64,000 nt of DNA from an uncultured Prevotella sp. Its GTDB lineage: Bacteria > Bacteroidota > Bacteroidia > Bacteroidales > Bacteroidaceae. The stretch spans positions 81,964-145,963 of the forward strand of contig UQCW01000002.1 of NCBI GenBank assembly GCA_900539625.1, given 5' to 3'. Shown piece by piece: positions 26,087-34,103 of the stretch. The notes beneath the pieces were generated by a model. The model had not been told where the DNA came from, made no database searches, and saw only the letters and a list, made by a program, of their open reading frames with translations. The first letter of the stretch is position 1. Each line of letters opens with the position of its first letter. The translations under genes and the position numbers were made by a program.

Positions 26087-26345
26087 ATTTGATTGTATTT
26101 ATTGATTTTCAACTGTGCAGTCTTTTGCCTTCAACACAAACATACGCCACACATCAGCAAAATTATATTGTAATGCGGCCACTGCAAGAATATCGCTCAT
26201 TCTTGGAGCTTACATTTATGCTAATTTATAATTCAAGTATGATAATCAATGAATAATCATACTTGATTCTTATTTGATGTTATATTTTCGTTCCTTCAAC
26301 CTTCTCTGTTTTGCCTTTCCTTTTCTTGATACTACTTTTGTCTAC
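26087..26345. promoter_or_regulatory. Divergent control region between the transfer operon and the M23 gene
   Basis: The stretch holds the CAAGTATGAT inverted repeat (26233-26266). It also contains a minus-strand TAnnTTTG-like element, TATGTTTG, at 26144-26137, whose -33 box does not fit well. The first rightward gene starts at 26346. Confidence 0.45.
26233..26266. repeat. Inverted repeat of the CAAGTATGAT motif (putative operator)
   Basis: TCAAGTATGAT (26233-26243) and ATCATACTTGA (26256-26266) are perfect 11-bp arms around a 12-bp spacer. The same 10-mer occurs three more times at 2585-2914 and nowhere else in the window by my reading. Confidence 0.6.
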
Positions 26346-26981
26346 ATGAAAAAGTTTTTATTGGTCTTCATAACTGCTGTCGGACTCTCTGCTTCTACAA
26401 CAGTTCATGCACAGTTCTACTCCGTAGATAGTCATAATCGTCGTTACAAGGTTAAGGTCATAACACCACACACGAAAAAAGAGGCACCACTTTCTCGTGA
26501 TACCTCTTCTATTAAGCTACCATCAGTCATTGACTCGACGGCTACCAATGATTTTACAACAAATAAGCCTGTTACAGCAAGCTCACAAATCTCGTTTCCT
26601 CTTCAAAATATCTATATTACGTCACCATATGGCTATCGCAATGATCCATTCACTGCCAAGAGAAAGTTTCATAACGGTATTGACCTGCGTGCCAACTATG
26701 AACCTTGTTATGCCATACTTGATGGTATTGTAGAACGCATCGGCAATGACAAACGTTCCGGCAATTTCATTACTCTTCGTCATGGTAACTATACTATCAG
26801 CTACTGCCATCTCTCGCACATTCTCGTTCCCAAAGGTGCATCTATCCAATCGGGCACTCCAATCGCCATTACTGGTTCCTCTGGTCGCTCCACCGCTCCC
26901 CATCTTCATTTGTCCATAAAATACAAGCGTAAGTCCGTAGATGCCAAGGTATTATTGGACTATATCGTCCAATCCAAATAG
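26346..26981 (+). CDS. Secreted M23 (LytM) peptidase
   Basis: From ATG 26346 the 211-residue protein begins with a signal peptide (MKKFLLVFITAVGLSASTTVHA). After a linker it has a complete LytM domain: SPYGYRNDP, KFHNGIDLR with HxxxD, SYCHLS and APHLHLSIK with HxH. It would cut peptide cross-links in the periplasmic cell wall. Upstream in-frame codons from 26274 precede the signal and are unlikely to be used. It is divergent from the transfer operon and shares its control region, so it may be regulated together with transfer. Confidence 0.85.
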   Translation: MKKFLLVFITAVGLSASTTVHAQFYSVDSHNRRYKVKVITPHTKKEAPLSRDTSSIKLPSVIDSTATNDFTTNKPVTASSQISFPLQNIYITSPYGYRNDPFTAKRKFHNGIDLRANYEPCYAILDGIVERIGNDKRSGNFITLRHGNYTISYCHLSHILVPKGASIQSGTPIAITGSSGRSTAPHLHLSIKYKRKSVDAKVLLDYIVQSK

Positions 26982-26987
26982 CTCAAG

Positions 26988-27068
26988 ATTTTGGTGTCAG
27001 GGTGTAAATCCGCTAAAAAGATTTTGGTATTAGGCAGTATTTTGGCAAAATAAATTTTGGTATCAGGG
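26988..27068. repeat. Three imperfect repeats spaced 33 bp
   Basis: ATTTTGGTGTCAGGG (26988-27002), ATTTTGGTATTAGGC (27021-27035) and ATTTTGGTATCAGGG (27054-27068) start exactly 33 bp apart. They follow the M23 gene. Purpose unknown. Confidence 0.6.
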
Positions 27069-27150
27069 ATTTTCCATGTGACTCAGATAGGTTTCAACTC
27101 GATTATGTGTTACTATCGAGGCGACATTTTCATACCATGCTTCCCATAAA

Positions 27151-27219
27151 TTGAAAATCTTGGGAATTTTATATTGAAAATCTTGGGAATTTTATATTGA
27201 AAATCTTGGGAATTTTGTA
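27151..27219. repeat. Three tandem 23-bp repeats carrying the promoter of the ATPase gene
   Basis: A 23-bp unit beginning TTGAAAATCTTGGGAATTTT is repeated three times head to tail (27151-27173, 27174-27196, 27197-27219); only the last copy differs, by one base. Each begins with TTG, which serves as the -33 box in the last copy. Confidence 0.8.
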
Positions 27220-27225
27220 ATTTTG
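27197..27225 (+). promoter_or_regulatory. Promoter of the ATPase gene inside the tandem repeat
   Basis: TTG (27197-27199), an 18-bp spacer and TAATTTTG (27218-27225) match the Bacteroidota promoter. The -33 box and spacer are the third repeat unit, so copy number could alter promoter context. Confidence 0.6.
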
Positions 27226-27252
27226 CAGAAGCAAAACGTAAATAGGCATTTT

Positions 27253-28518
27253 ATGTATTACAATAGACTAGTAGAAAAAGAAATCGAGTTGAAGTTAAAA
27301 ACTTCAGGAGCTGTCGTTGTTGCAGGACCTAAGTTCTGTGGCAAAACAACTACATGTATGCTTTATCAAAAAAGTTATGTAAAACTTAATACGAAGCAGT
27401 CCATTACCATGGCACGAATGAACCCTAAAGGAGTGTTGGGTGGTGAGAAACCAAGGCTTATAGACGAATGGCAAAAAGCTCCAGATATTTGGAATCAAGT
27501 GAAAGATGATTTGGATTTTGAATATCAGTTTGGAAAATATATCCTTACGGGCAGTTCTACTCCTGCAGACAAAACGGAAGTTCACCACAGTGGAGCTGGC
27601 AGAATAACTCCAGTAAAGATGAGACCTATGAGTTTGTGGGAATCTAAAGAATCTAAAGGAACTATTTCTTTGATGGATTTGTTTGATGGAAAGAACAATT
27701 ACCCATGGGATATGAATGACGAAATATCTCTTAATGACATAGCTTTCCTCATATGTAGAGGTGGTTGGCCTATATCTGTACAGGCTCCTAAGGAGATTGC
27801 TATAGAAATAACTAAGAATTATTATAATGGCTTGTTCGTATTTGAGGATTGCGAAAATGAAAGATTCAGGAACAAACGTCCTGATGTATTAAGAATGATA
27901 TTGAGAAGTTATGCTCGACATATTTCAACAGAGGCTGCTGTTTCCACTATAATAGCTGATGTTCGTCAAAGTAATGAAAGGACAATGGACCCGAAGACTT
28001 TTGATGATTACATGGAGGCATTAAAAGATTTGTATATTCTTGAAGATTTACCAGCATGGAATCCAAACATTCGTTCGAAGACTTCTATAAGAGGAACTCC
28101 TACAAGACATTTCATAGATACGTCTATTGCTTGTCGTTCATTGGGAGTAAGTCCGAACGACTTGATGCACGATCTGGAAAGTTTTGGATTATTCTTTGAA
28201 GATTTTGCTGTAAGAGACCTCTCTATATACGCTAATTCTATTGGTGGCTCAGTGTCTCATTACCGCGATAATACTGGTTTGGAATGTGATGCAATACTTC
28301 ATCTTGAAGACGGAAGATGGGGGGCTATAGAAATCAAATTAGGGGGTGACGATTTGATTGAACACGGGGCTAATTCCCTTAAGACTCTGCGAAATAAAAT
28401 AATAGAAAAGAGTGAGGAACAAGCACCTTCTTTTTTGATGGTACTTACTGCAACTGGTGGTGCTTATCAGCGTGAAGATGGTGTATATGTAGCTCCTATC
28501 AATTTGCTTAAACCATAA
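27253..28518 (+). CDS. AAA ATPase with DUF4143-type C-terminus
   Basis: The protein of 421 residues from ATG 27253 follows the ATP-binding/DUF4143 family. It has a Walker A segment (VVAGPKFCGKTTTC, about residues 21-34), a Walker B-like PRLIDEWQ (about 67-74), the sensor-like ILTGSSTP, and a C-terminal nuclease-fold-like half with SHYRDNTGLECDAILHLEDGRWGAIEIKLGG. The family is common in human-associated Bacteroidota; its role is not defined, with links to toxin-like or defence functions proposed. A TTG extension to 27223 lies within the promoter and is unlikely. It stands alone between terminator-like hairpins. Confidence 0.85.
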   Translation: MYYNRLVEKEIELKLKTSGAVVVAGPKFCGKTTTCMLYQKSYVKLNTKQSITMARMNPKGVLGGEKPRLIDEWQKAPDIWNQVKDDLDFEYQFGKYILTGSSTPADKTEVHHSGAGRITPVKMRPMSLWESKESKGTISLMDLFDGKNNYPWDMNDEISLNDIAFLICRGGWPISVQAPKEIAIEITKNYYNGLFVFEDCENERFRNKRPDVLRMILRSYARHISTEAAVSTIIADVRQSNERTMDPKTFDDYMEALKDLYILEDLPAWNPNIRSKTSIRGTPTRHFIDTSIACRSLGVSPNDLMHDLESFGLFFEDFAVRDLSIYANSIGGSVSHYRDNTGLECDAILHLEDGRWGAIEIKLGGDDLIEHGANSLKTLRNKIIEKSEEQAPSFLMVLTATGGAYQREDGVYVAPINLLKP

Positions 28519-28527
28519 CATAAACCT

Positions 28528-28572
28528 CAAAGGCGGATGCCCAAGACTCTTCATCTTGCACATCCGCCTTTG
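28528..28572. terminator. Bidirectional terminator between convergent genes
   Basis: CAAAGGCGGATG (28528-28539) pairs perfectly with CATCCGCCTTTG (28561-28572) around a 21-nt loop. It lies between the rightward ATPase gene and the leftward helicase gene. Confidence 0.65.
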
Positions 28573-28592
28573 CCTATACTCATTCTATGAAG

Positions 28593-31247
28593 CTACTTCT
28601 TCACTCCGTATATCTCATAATCCTTCTTTCGTCTTTCTACTATCGGAGGATTCTTCCCGTCGTAGTACATATCATACCATGTTGATGATTCTTTTGGCTT
28701 CATACTATCACTCAGCACAAAATGTTTGCCGTCCAATGACCGTTGCTGTATGTAATAATGGTGTAGTCTATATGCCGTCTTGACAAATACTTCTCTTGAT
28801 CCCAAGAAGCAAATGTCGTCATACATCCTTATTTCTGCTTTTCTGTAAGTTTCACCATTGTTTCTTCCACGTCTCATATACACTCCACCTATCTTCAGGA
28901 AGTTCATGAAACCGATGGTGACAAATTCCGGCTTACGGGTAAAGCATGTCATATTCTCCAAATATACCCAGTATTCCTTGCCTTGCTCCGTGAAATGAAG
29001 CAGGGCGTTGTCCTGAAGCTCTGCAAACTCATACGTCTGTTCTGGCTTTTCCATTGTTTTGTACAGTTCAGTGCGTACAAGGTATTTGCCTTCTCTGTTC
29101 TGCACTATTCTTATACCGTATGCCTGTGGGTATATCTTAGCATAACTGCCTAATGACTCCCATTTATCCAGCCAATTTCTTCGATAATATACTTGGTAAT
29201 TGTTCTTCGTGACGCAGGTGACTCTCAGATTGGCAGGTTCTTTATAGTCAGCTAACTGTGTTCTGCATCCGATGTAATCTATTTTTATTTCTGGTCTGAA
29301 AAACCTTATATATTGTTTCTTTTCCTCTTCGAACTGCTTGACTTCTTCTTCCCATGTGTTTCTCTTTTCTACTAATTCTTCAGCTGTCATAGGATGCAAC
29401 ATGGTATCCCAAGCCTTGCGCCAAGCCAAACCTCCTTGCTCGTCTTCCCAAATCGACAGGTCTTCTATTTTCTCCTTGAATATGTATAGTCTGTCTGGCT
29501 CTGATGGCTGCACAAAGAAATTGCGGAACCGCAGCCCTTCGTCTGTCCCATTATTCAACGCATTCCGCAATACAAAACTGTTCTCGTCCATCCGACGTGT
29601 CTTTACTCTCGGATAGAGGCGCAACCCGTCTGTAGTGGAAAACTCCATAAAGCCATGTTTCTCGATTCTCGGACGCTTGAAGTATCGCACACCATTACGC
29701 AAGTCCATCCAGGGGCGTTCTCTGTCTATCTTCCGTCGAGAATACAGTTTGGTTATTCCGTATGCTTTCAGTTCTACCTTATTATATTCACAAGGCAGTA
29801 TTTCCTTGCCGTCCTTATCCACAACACCAGACAGACCTTCCTTGTTGCTGACTATCTCGTAGCCGTATGCTTCCTCCAAGTCCATACGTTGCCCCTCATG
29901 TGTCATCACGGTGATTAACTCTGTTCGTGCGTCCGAAGTGATTCTCTCTTGTTCGTTGCAAATGGAATAGGCTATGTTATACAGCCCTTCCACTTCCTCT
30001 GTCAGAATGCCTTTACCAGCGACACGTCCCTCAAACATGGCTTGCCAGTCTCTGTCATCTGACGGGAGTCCAAACAAACGGTACAGCCCGACATTGTCCA
30101 ATATCAAGCAATACTTCTTACCCTCAAACACACGCATGCCACGTCCTACTTGCTGCAGGTACTTTGCCAACGACAGTGTGGGTCTTGCCAACTGGATAAA
30201 CTCTACATCGGGACAGTCAAAACCTTCACCAAACAAATCTACATTAACCAACACTTGTATGTTATTTGTTTGCGCCAATGGAGTATCAGTATTATCCGTA
30301 CTATCAGCCTTATTGCTAACATCTGTATCTAACGGCTTAGTAAGGCTCAAAGAGGCATAGTTAGGCTTACTATCAATGCTTGTTTCCTTAAACCTTTCAA
30401 TGATCTCCTTTCTTTCTTCAAGCGGTGTCTTGCTGCTTATCGCCACTGCATTTATGCCATGCTGTCTGTATGCTTCTGCTATATGCTCCGCATGGGCTAT
30501 GTCTATGGCATAAGTGATGCCTTTCTTGTTAGCTGCATATCTCATCACCGTATCGCAAAGCCTCTCGATACTTGGCTGCACATTCATTTTCTCACTCATC
30601 TCTCTCAGCGAGAAGTCTCCGTCGGCACCTCTTTTCTTCAGCGAGTTCACCATGCGCCAGTCCTCGCTGTCCTCTCTGATGGACATATAGTCATACAGAG
30701 ATAGCCACCCATCGGCAATAAACTTCTTTGCTGACCACGACTGCAGTAGCACGTCAAACAAATCGGTGAACCCTCGTTTGGTCAGTCGGCAGGGCGTGGC
30801 TGTCAGTCCCAGTTTCTTTGCCTCAGGATAAGCATCCATCACCTCCTTGTAGGTTTTCGCCACGGCATGATGCGCCTCGTCGATAACTATCAATGATGGA
30901 ATTTCCTCCATTTCTTGATAGTGTCTCGACAGCCATTGTATCGACATTACTTTTATGCGAGAATCATCCAATAAAAGGGAAAGAGCAGTGCCAGAAGTAG
31001 AGCAAGGACTGCTTAGCATGGTTTCAAGCGTTTCTCTTATCTGTTCTACCAATTCACGCCGATGTACCACAATCCACACCCATGTATTTTTCCCTTTTAA
31101 CTTTTCACTTTTCACTACTTCTGCAAGAAGTATCGTTTTACCCGTACCTGTCGGCATCTGCACCATCACGGACTGACACGACCGAAAAGCCGCCTCAATC
31201 CGTTCACTCATGTCTCTTTGATAGTCGTATAGCTGAATATCCTTCAT
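28593..31247 (-). CDS. DEAH-type superfamily 2 helicase with long C-terminal region
   Basis: The protein of 884 residues from ATG 31247 has the helicase motifs in order: YDYQRDM, Walker A PTGTGKT (32-38), DEAH (123-126), LTATP, and QQVGRGMR. The start was chosen because the stop of the upstream gene lies one base away; a longer frame to 31319 overlaps it. The C-terminal half (about 430-884) carries repeated blocks around conserved GFM and YxxVELKAYG segments and resembles the neighbouring protein. The N-terminal half has Ser/Thr/Asn-rich insertions, one of about 42 residues between helicase motifs. The DNA or RNA target is unknown; a defence or repair role is possible. Confidence 0.82.
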   Translation of the reverse strand: MKDIQLYDYQRDMSERIEAAFRSCQSVMVQMPTGTGKTILLAEVVKSEKLKGKNTWVWIVVHRRELVEQIRETLETMLSSPCSTSGTALSLLLDDSRIKVMSIQWLSRHYQEMEEIPSLIVIDEAHHAVAKTYKEVMDAYPEAKKLGLTATPCRLTKRGFTDLFDVLLQSWSAKKFIADGWLSLYDYMSIREDSEDWRMVNSLKKRGADGDFSLREMSEKMNVQPSIERLCDTVMRYAANKKGITYAIDIAHAEHIAEAYRQHGINAVAISSKTPLEERKEIIERFKETSIDSKPNYASLSLTKPLDTDVSNKADSTDNTDTPLAQTNNIQVLVNVDLFGEGFDCPDVEFIQLARPTLSLAKYLQQVGRGMRVFEGKKYCLILDNVGLYRLFGLPSDDRDWQAMFEGRVAGKGILTEEVEGLYNIAYSICNEQERITSDARTELITVMTHEGQRMDLEEAYGYEIVSNKEGLSGVVDKDGKEILPCEYNKVELKAYGITKLYSRRKIDRERPWMDLRNGVRYFKRPRIEKHGFMEFSTTDGLRLYPRVKTRRMDENSFVLRNALNNGTDEGLRFRNFFVQPSEPDRLYIFKEKIEDLSIWEDEQGGLAWRKAWDTMLHPMTAEELVEKRNTWEEEVKQFEEEKKQYIRFFRPEIKIDYIGCRTQLADYKEPANLRVTCVTKNNYQVYYRRNWLDKWESLGSYAKIYPQAYGIRIVQNREGKYLVRTELYKTMEKPEQTYEFAELQDNALLHFTEQGKEYWVYLENMTCFTRKPEFVTIGFMNFLKIGGVYMRRGRNNGETYRKAEIRMYDDICFLGSREVFVKTAYRLHHYYIQQRSLDGKHFVLSDSMKPKESSTWYDMYYDGKNPPIVERRKKDYEIYGVKK

Positions 31248-31248
31248 A

Positions 31249-32154
31249 TCAACTTCGTCTCGGTAACCACATCGAGGGTATTTCTTTACGAGTCTTCGAG
31301 TTGGCATTAGTAATGTCAATCAGTATCAGATACCACTGTTCCTTTCTTCGGTGCTCTCCAGATATATAGTAGACTTTATTGGGTTGGTCTCTAAGTATCA
31401 TATACAGGTCCAAGAACTGGAATATTCTGTCATTTGCCACGCATTCCCGATGATGCATCGGTATGCCTGCCATGTCTCTGTTTTTATAGAAATAATAGTT
31501 ATAGCCAACTCTCAGCACGTCCATGAATCCCATATGCTCTACAATCGGACGCTCATCAAACTCCTGCATGGTGTACAGATTTACCCACGTGGTTTTGTCT
31601 TCTCCTGCAAACACTACTTCTGCGATATTGTCATCTGAGAGTTTTACGCTCTTTAATCCTTCCAGAATGATATGGTGGTCATTGTTGCTGATGGCATACT
31701 CGTTGCGCATGAAATGTTCACAGACGTATGCGTCCTTACTGTTGTATTCCTTTCCTCTGTTCTTGTTGATAGCATAATAGGCGTATGTCACAAGGCATTC
31801 TTCTCCATTGATGGTTTTATAGATGCTGAAGTTCTCCTGCTTGCGCTTCTTACCTGTAATATATTCTCTTTCATCGGTTGTCACTTCCTGCATCGAACCT
31901 TGCGCATTATCCATATAGAGATATTGCTCCTTGGTGCCTACTGTCAGTGGTGACCATGGGTCTTTTCGTCCTACGTATTCAATGGCTTCATTTTTATTGT
32001 TCAGCAGGTAGTACTTTGTTATGTCACCTTCTGTCTGACTGACTAACTGCCAGTTAAAACGCATATCATCGTAGGTCTTATATATCCCATGCATATTGTC
32101 ACCAATACGGATATAATTCCCATCCTTTATATAGCCAAATTTTGTTTTTCGCAT
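31249..32154 (-). CDS. Protein related to the helicase C-terminus
   Basis: The protein of 301 residues from ATG 32154 (MRKTKFGYIKDGNYIRIG) is not a known family. A block PIVEHMGFMDVLRVGYNYYFYKNRD near its end parallels PEFVTIGFMNFLKIGGVYMRRGRN of the adjacent helicase, and both share YLENM/LYTMQ-type preceding strands. I infer a common beta-rich domain, perhaps for interaction or ligand binding. It is encoded one base upstream of the helicase start, so the two are translationally linked. A longer frame (to 32199) is open but lacks support. Confidence 0.65.
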   Translation of the reverse strand: MRKTKFGYIKDGNYIRIGDNMHGIYKTYDDMRFNWQLVSQTEGDITKYYLLNNKNEAIEYVGRKDPWSPLTVGTKEQYLYMDNAQGSMQEVTTDEREYITGKKRKQENFSIYKTINGEECLVTYAYYAINKNRGKEYNSKDAYVCEHFMRNEYAISNNDHHIILEGLKSVKLSDDNIAEVVFAGEDKTTWVNLYTMQEFDERPIVEHMGFMDVLRVGYNYYFYKNRDMAGIPMHHRECVANDRIFQFLDLYMILRDQPNKVYYISGEHRRKEQWYLILIDITNANSKTRKEIPSMWLPRRS

Positions 32155-32214
32155 AATGTAATTAGATAATCGAAATAATCTTAAATGGCAGTTCCACAAA
32201 TAATTATCTACGCA

Positions 32215-32484
32215 TTAAATCAAATTCATGCGCTTTATCTCAGCAATGTTTTCCTTGATAAATTCACTGACTTTCTTGCCGTTGTTTGGGTATATCACGG
32301 TTATTCGGATGCTGTCATCCAATGCCCCATGCACCTCGTCCACCAATTTATTGAATGGGCTATCTTTACATATATCCGGTAACCATAATATCACGTCTCC
32401 ACACTTCACGGTTACATGATAGTCCTTTATCAGATAGTGTCCCACCAATTCCCTTATTTTCTTTTCTATTTCAACACTATTCAT
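32215..32484 (-). CDS. Small hypothetical protein upstream of the helicase pair
   Basis: The 89-residue protein has alternating strands and helices (VTVKCGDVILWLPDICKDSPFNKLVDEVHG, IRITVIYPNNGKKVSEFIKENIAEIKR). No family is recognised. It reads in the same direction as the helicase genes with a 60-bp gap to the next and 44 bp from the previous one, so it is probably in the same transcript. Confidence 0.6.
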   Translation of the reverse strand: MNSVEIEKKIRELVGHYLIKDYHVTVKCGDVILWLPDICKDSPFNKLVDEVHGALDDSIRITVIYPNNGKKVSEFIKENIAEIKRMNLI

Positions 32485-32528
32485 AATTTTTCATAGATAT
32501 ATTTGATTCATCCGACACCTACTGCCCA

Positions 32529-33788
32529 CTAAAAGGGCAAAGCCCCTCTCGGCACCCCATAATCCGTACAACTCTCCGTTCCCTCAATCTCTTTCCACGC
32601 CTCATGCAAATAAGCATTCACATCCTCTGGCAGTTTTCCTTCTTTCGCCAACTTCTCAAACTCCTCTGTCAAGTCTCTTATGGCATATTCTGGACTGTAC
32701 ATATCATCAAAATACTCCCAGTGCCTGTCTATCACAAAGTGTCTGCACATGGATTTCGTCAGTTGTAGGAACATCAATGCTGCCGCCTGGTATTCTCCAA
32801 CAGCAAGCAACTTCTCGATATTCTTGTTCTCTTCCAACATCAGCTGCCAGATGCTATAACAGTCCCAATCCACATTTCTTCTGTTGAAGATACGCTGTTC
32901 ATAGTCCTTGTTCAGTGGTATCAACGACTTGGCTTCTTTCTCTACCTCCAGCATCTGTCGCTCTTTCTCCCGTCGCCTACGCTCTGCTTCTCTTGCAGCG
33001 CGTTCTTCTTCGTCATTCATCTCTCGCTCGATCTTCACGGGCTCTCCCGTGAATTTCTTACTTGGTGCCAACATCTGTATATTGTTCTGCACTCGTTTGA
33101 AATCATCAAACCGTGACAGATGCGTAAAGATATAGGTGAAGACCTCTTCTCGCTTCTCCTCGTTGTTCCATGCTGCCACACTGTCCACCAATGCTGCAAA
33201 GCTCGCATATATCAGTTTGCCGATACGTAGTTTGTATTCATTTAGATAATCTCTAATGTCATCCCTATATATCAGCAACGGCAGATGTTCGCACAGTCCC
33301 ATAGCAATGGCATACGCTGCGTCTGGTCGTCCTTTTGCCAACACTGCTGGTATCGACTTCTTCTCCCAACGCTCCAACAGTCGTAGCATATACATGAAGT
33401 CGTCTTTGTCATCAGGGAAGAAGGTCACCACTTGCTGAAAGTACTTGGCATATGCTTCCTCCAGGTCTATATACAATCCTTTGGGTATATAATCTATCTT
33501 CGGACGTTCCATACAGCTTCTCCTTCTGCGCACCTCGGCTGCTTCATCCTGCTTTTTCTGATGGGCAAGTTGTTCTTCCTTGTCTCTACGAACCGTCTCC
33601 AACTCTTCTTGAAACTCTGCTGCCTGCATGGTCTCCGCACATAGCAGCTTGTCTATCTTCTTTGACAGGTATCTGCTCCATGCCTGATAATTACTTTCAT
33701 CCACGCAATCGGGGCAGGATATACCACTCATGCTCCATGTATTTTCAGACAGGTAGAAAATCATGCTGTATCTTTTCTTTTTGCTCAT
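32529..33788 (-). CDS. Hypothetical protein with coiled-coil segments
   Basis: The protein of 419 residues has two charged coiled-coil stretches (about 55-90 and 255-285; the latter is EERAAREAERRRREKERQ). A helical core between them carries PKIDYIPKGLYIDLEEAYAKYF. CPDC near the N-terminus and single Cys residues do not form an obvious zinc site. The C-terminal helices (AALMFLQLTKSMCRHFVID) faintly resemble those of the 286-residue protein on the other side of the folded element. No function is assigned. It starts the leftward helicase transcript. Confidence 0.6.
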   Translation of the reverse strand: MSKKKRYSMIFYLSENTWSMSGISCPDCVDESNYQAWSRYLSKKIDKLLCAETMQAAEFQEELETVRRDKEEQLAHQKKQDEAAEVRRRRSCMERPKIDYIPKGLYIDLEEAYAKYFQQVVTFFPDDKDDFMYMLRLLERWEKKSIPAVLAKGRPDAAYAIAMGLCEHLPLLIYRDDIRDYLNEYKLRIGKLIYASFAALVDSVAAWNNEEKREEVFTYIFTHLSRFDDFKRVQNNIQMLAPSKKFTGEPVKIEREMNDEEERAAREAERRRREKERQMLEVEKEAKSLIPLNKDYEQRIFNRRNVDWDCYSIWQLMLEENKNIEKLLAVGEYQAAALMFLQLTKSMCRHFVIDRHWEYFDDMYSPEYAIRDLTEEFEKLAKEGKLPEDVNAYLHEAWKEIEGTESCTDYGVPRGALPF

Positions 33789-33906
33789 ATTCTAAGTTTT
33801 TATAACGAATATGGGGTGATAGATTTTTCTTAGTGATTTGACATAAACCATAAAAACCGATTGTTGGCACAGTTTGCAAGTCCAAACGGTTTATCTCTGT
33901 TTATTG

Positions 33907-34033
33907 CCAGTTTGTTTTTCCGAGTGGCGTGTGCGCCACTACTGATGTGGGGCGGACTTTCCGTCGAGAGTTTACTCTCGTAAGGGAAGTGCGAACCACA
34001 GCAGTAAGCCGAAGGCTCGGAAAAACAGACTGG
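33907..34033. ncRNA. Highly structured element, candidate non-coding RNA or DNA hairpin repeat
   Basis: An 18-bp closing stem (33907-33924 with 34016-34033, one G-T wobble) encloses three arms. They are TGGCG/CGCCA (33925-33938), an 11-bp stem with one mismatch (33940-33950 with 33996-34006) topped by CGAGAG-TTTA-CTCTCG (33965-33980), and AGCC-gaa-GGCT (34007-34017). The strand is undecided. A reading frame crosses it on the minus strand but follows the hairpins and is probably not translated. It separates the helicase cluster from the SIR2/HNH cluster. Confidence 0.55.
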
Positions 34034-34045
34034 TGTTTTTACTCC

Positions 34046-34097
34046 GTTTTTGTTAAAGCCCACCCAGCAGCTGTTTTTGTTTAAACCCACTCAGCAG
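34046..34097. repeat. Two imperfect 25-bp direct repeats beside the folded element
   Basis: Units at 34046-34070 and 34073-34097 share GTTTTTGTT, AA, CCCAC and CAGCAG with three differences. They lie between the folded element and the stop codon of the 286-residue gene. Confidence 0.55.
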
Positions 34098-34103
34098 TAG
34101 GTT

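Noticed and set aside
27151..27219. Tandem 23-bp repeats considered as a CRISPR array
   Set aside because: The units touch without spacers and no cas gene is near.
28593..33788. Restriction-modification system around the helicase
   Set aside because: No methyltransferase or restriction nuclease motif was seen in these genes.
33830..34090. An 86-codon minus-strand frame across the folded element
   Set aside because: Its sequence is dictated by hairpin arms and direct repeats; it looks like a by-product of the element and not a protein gene.
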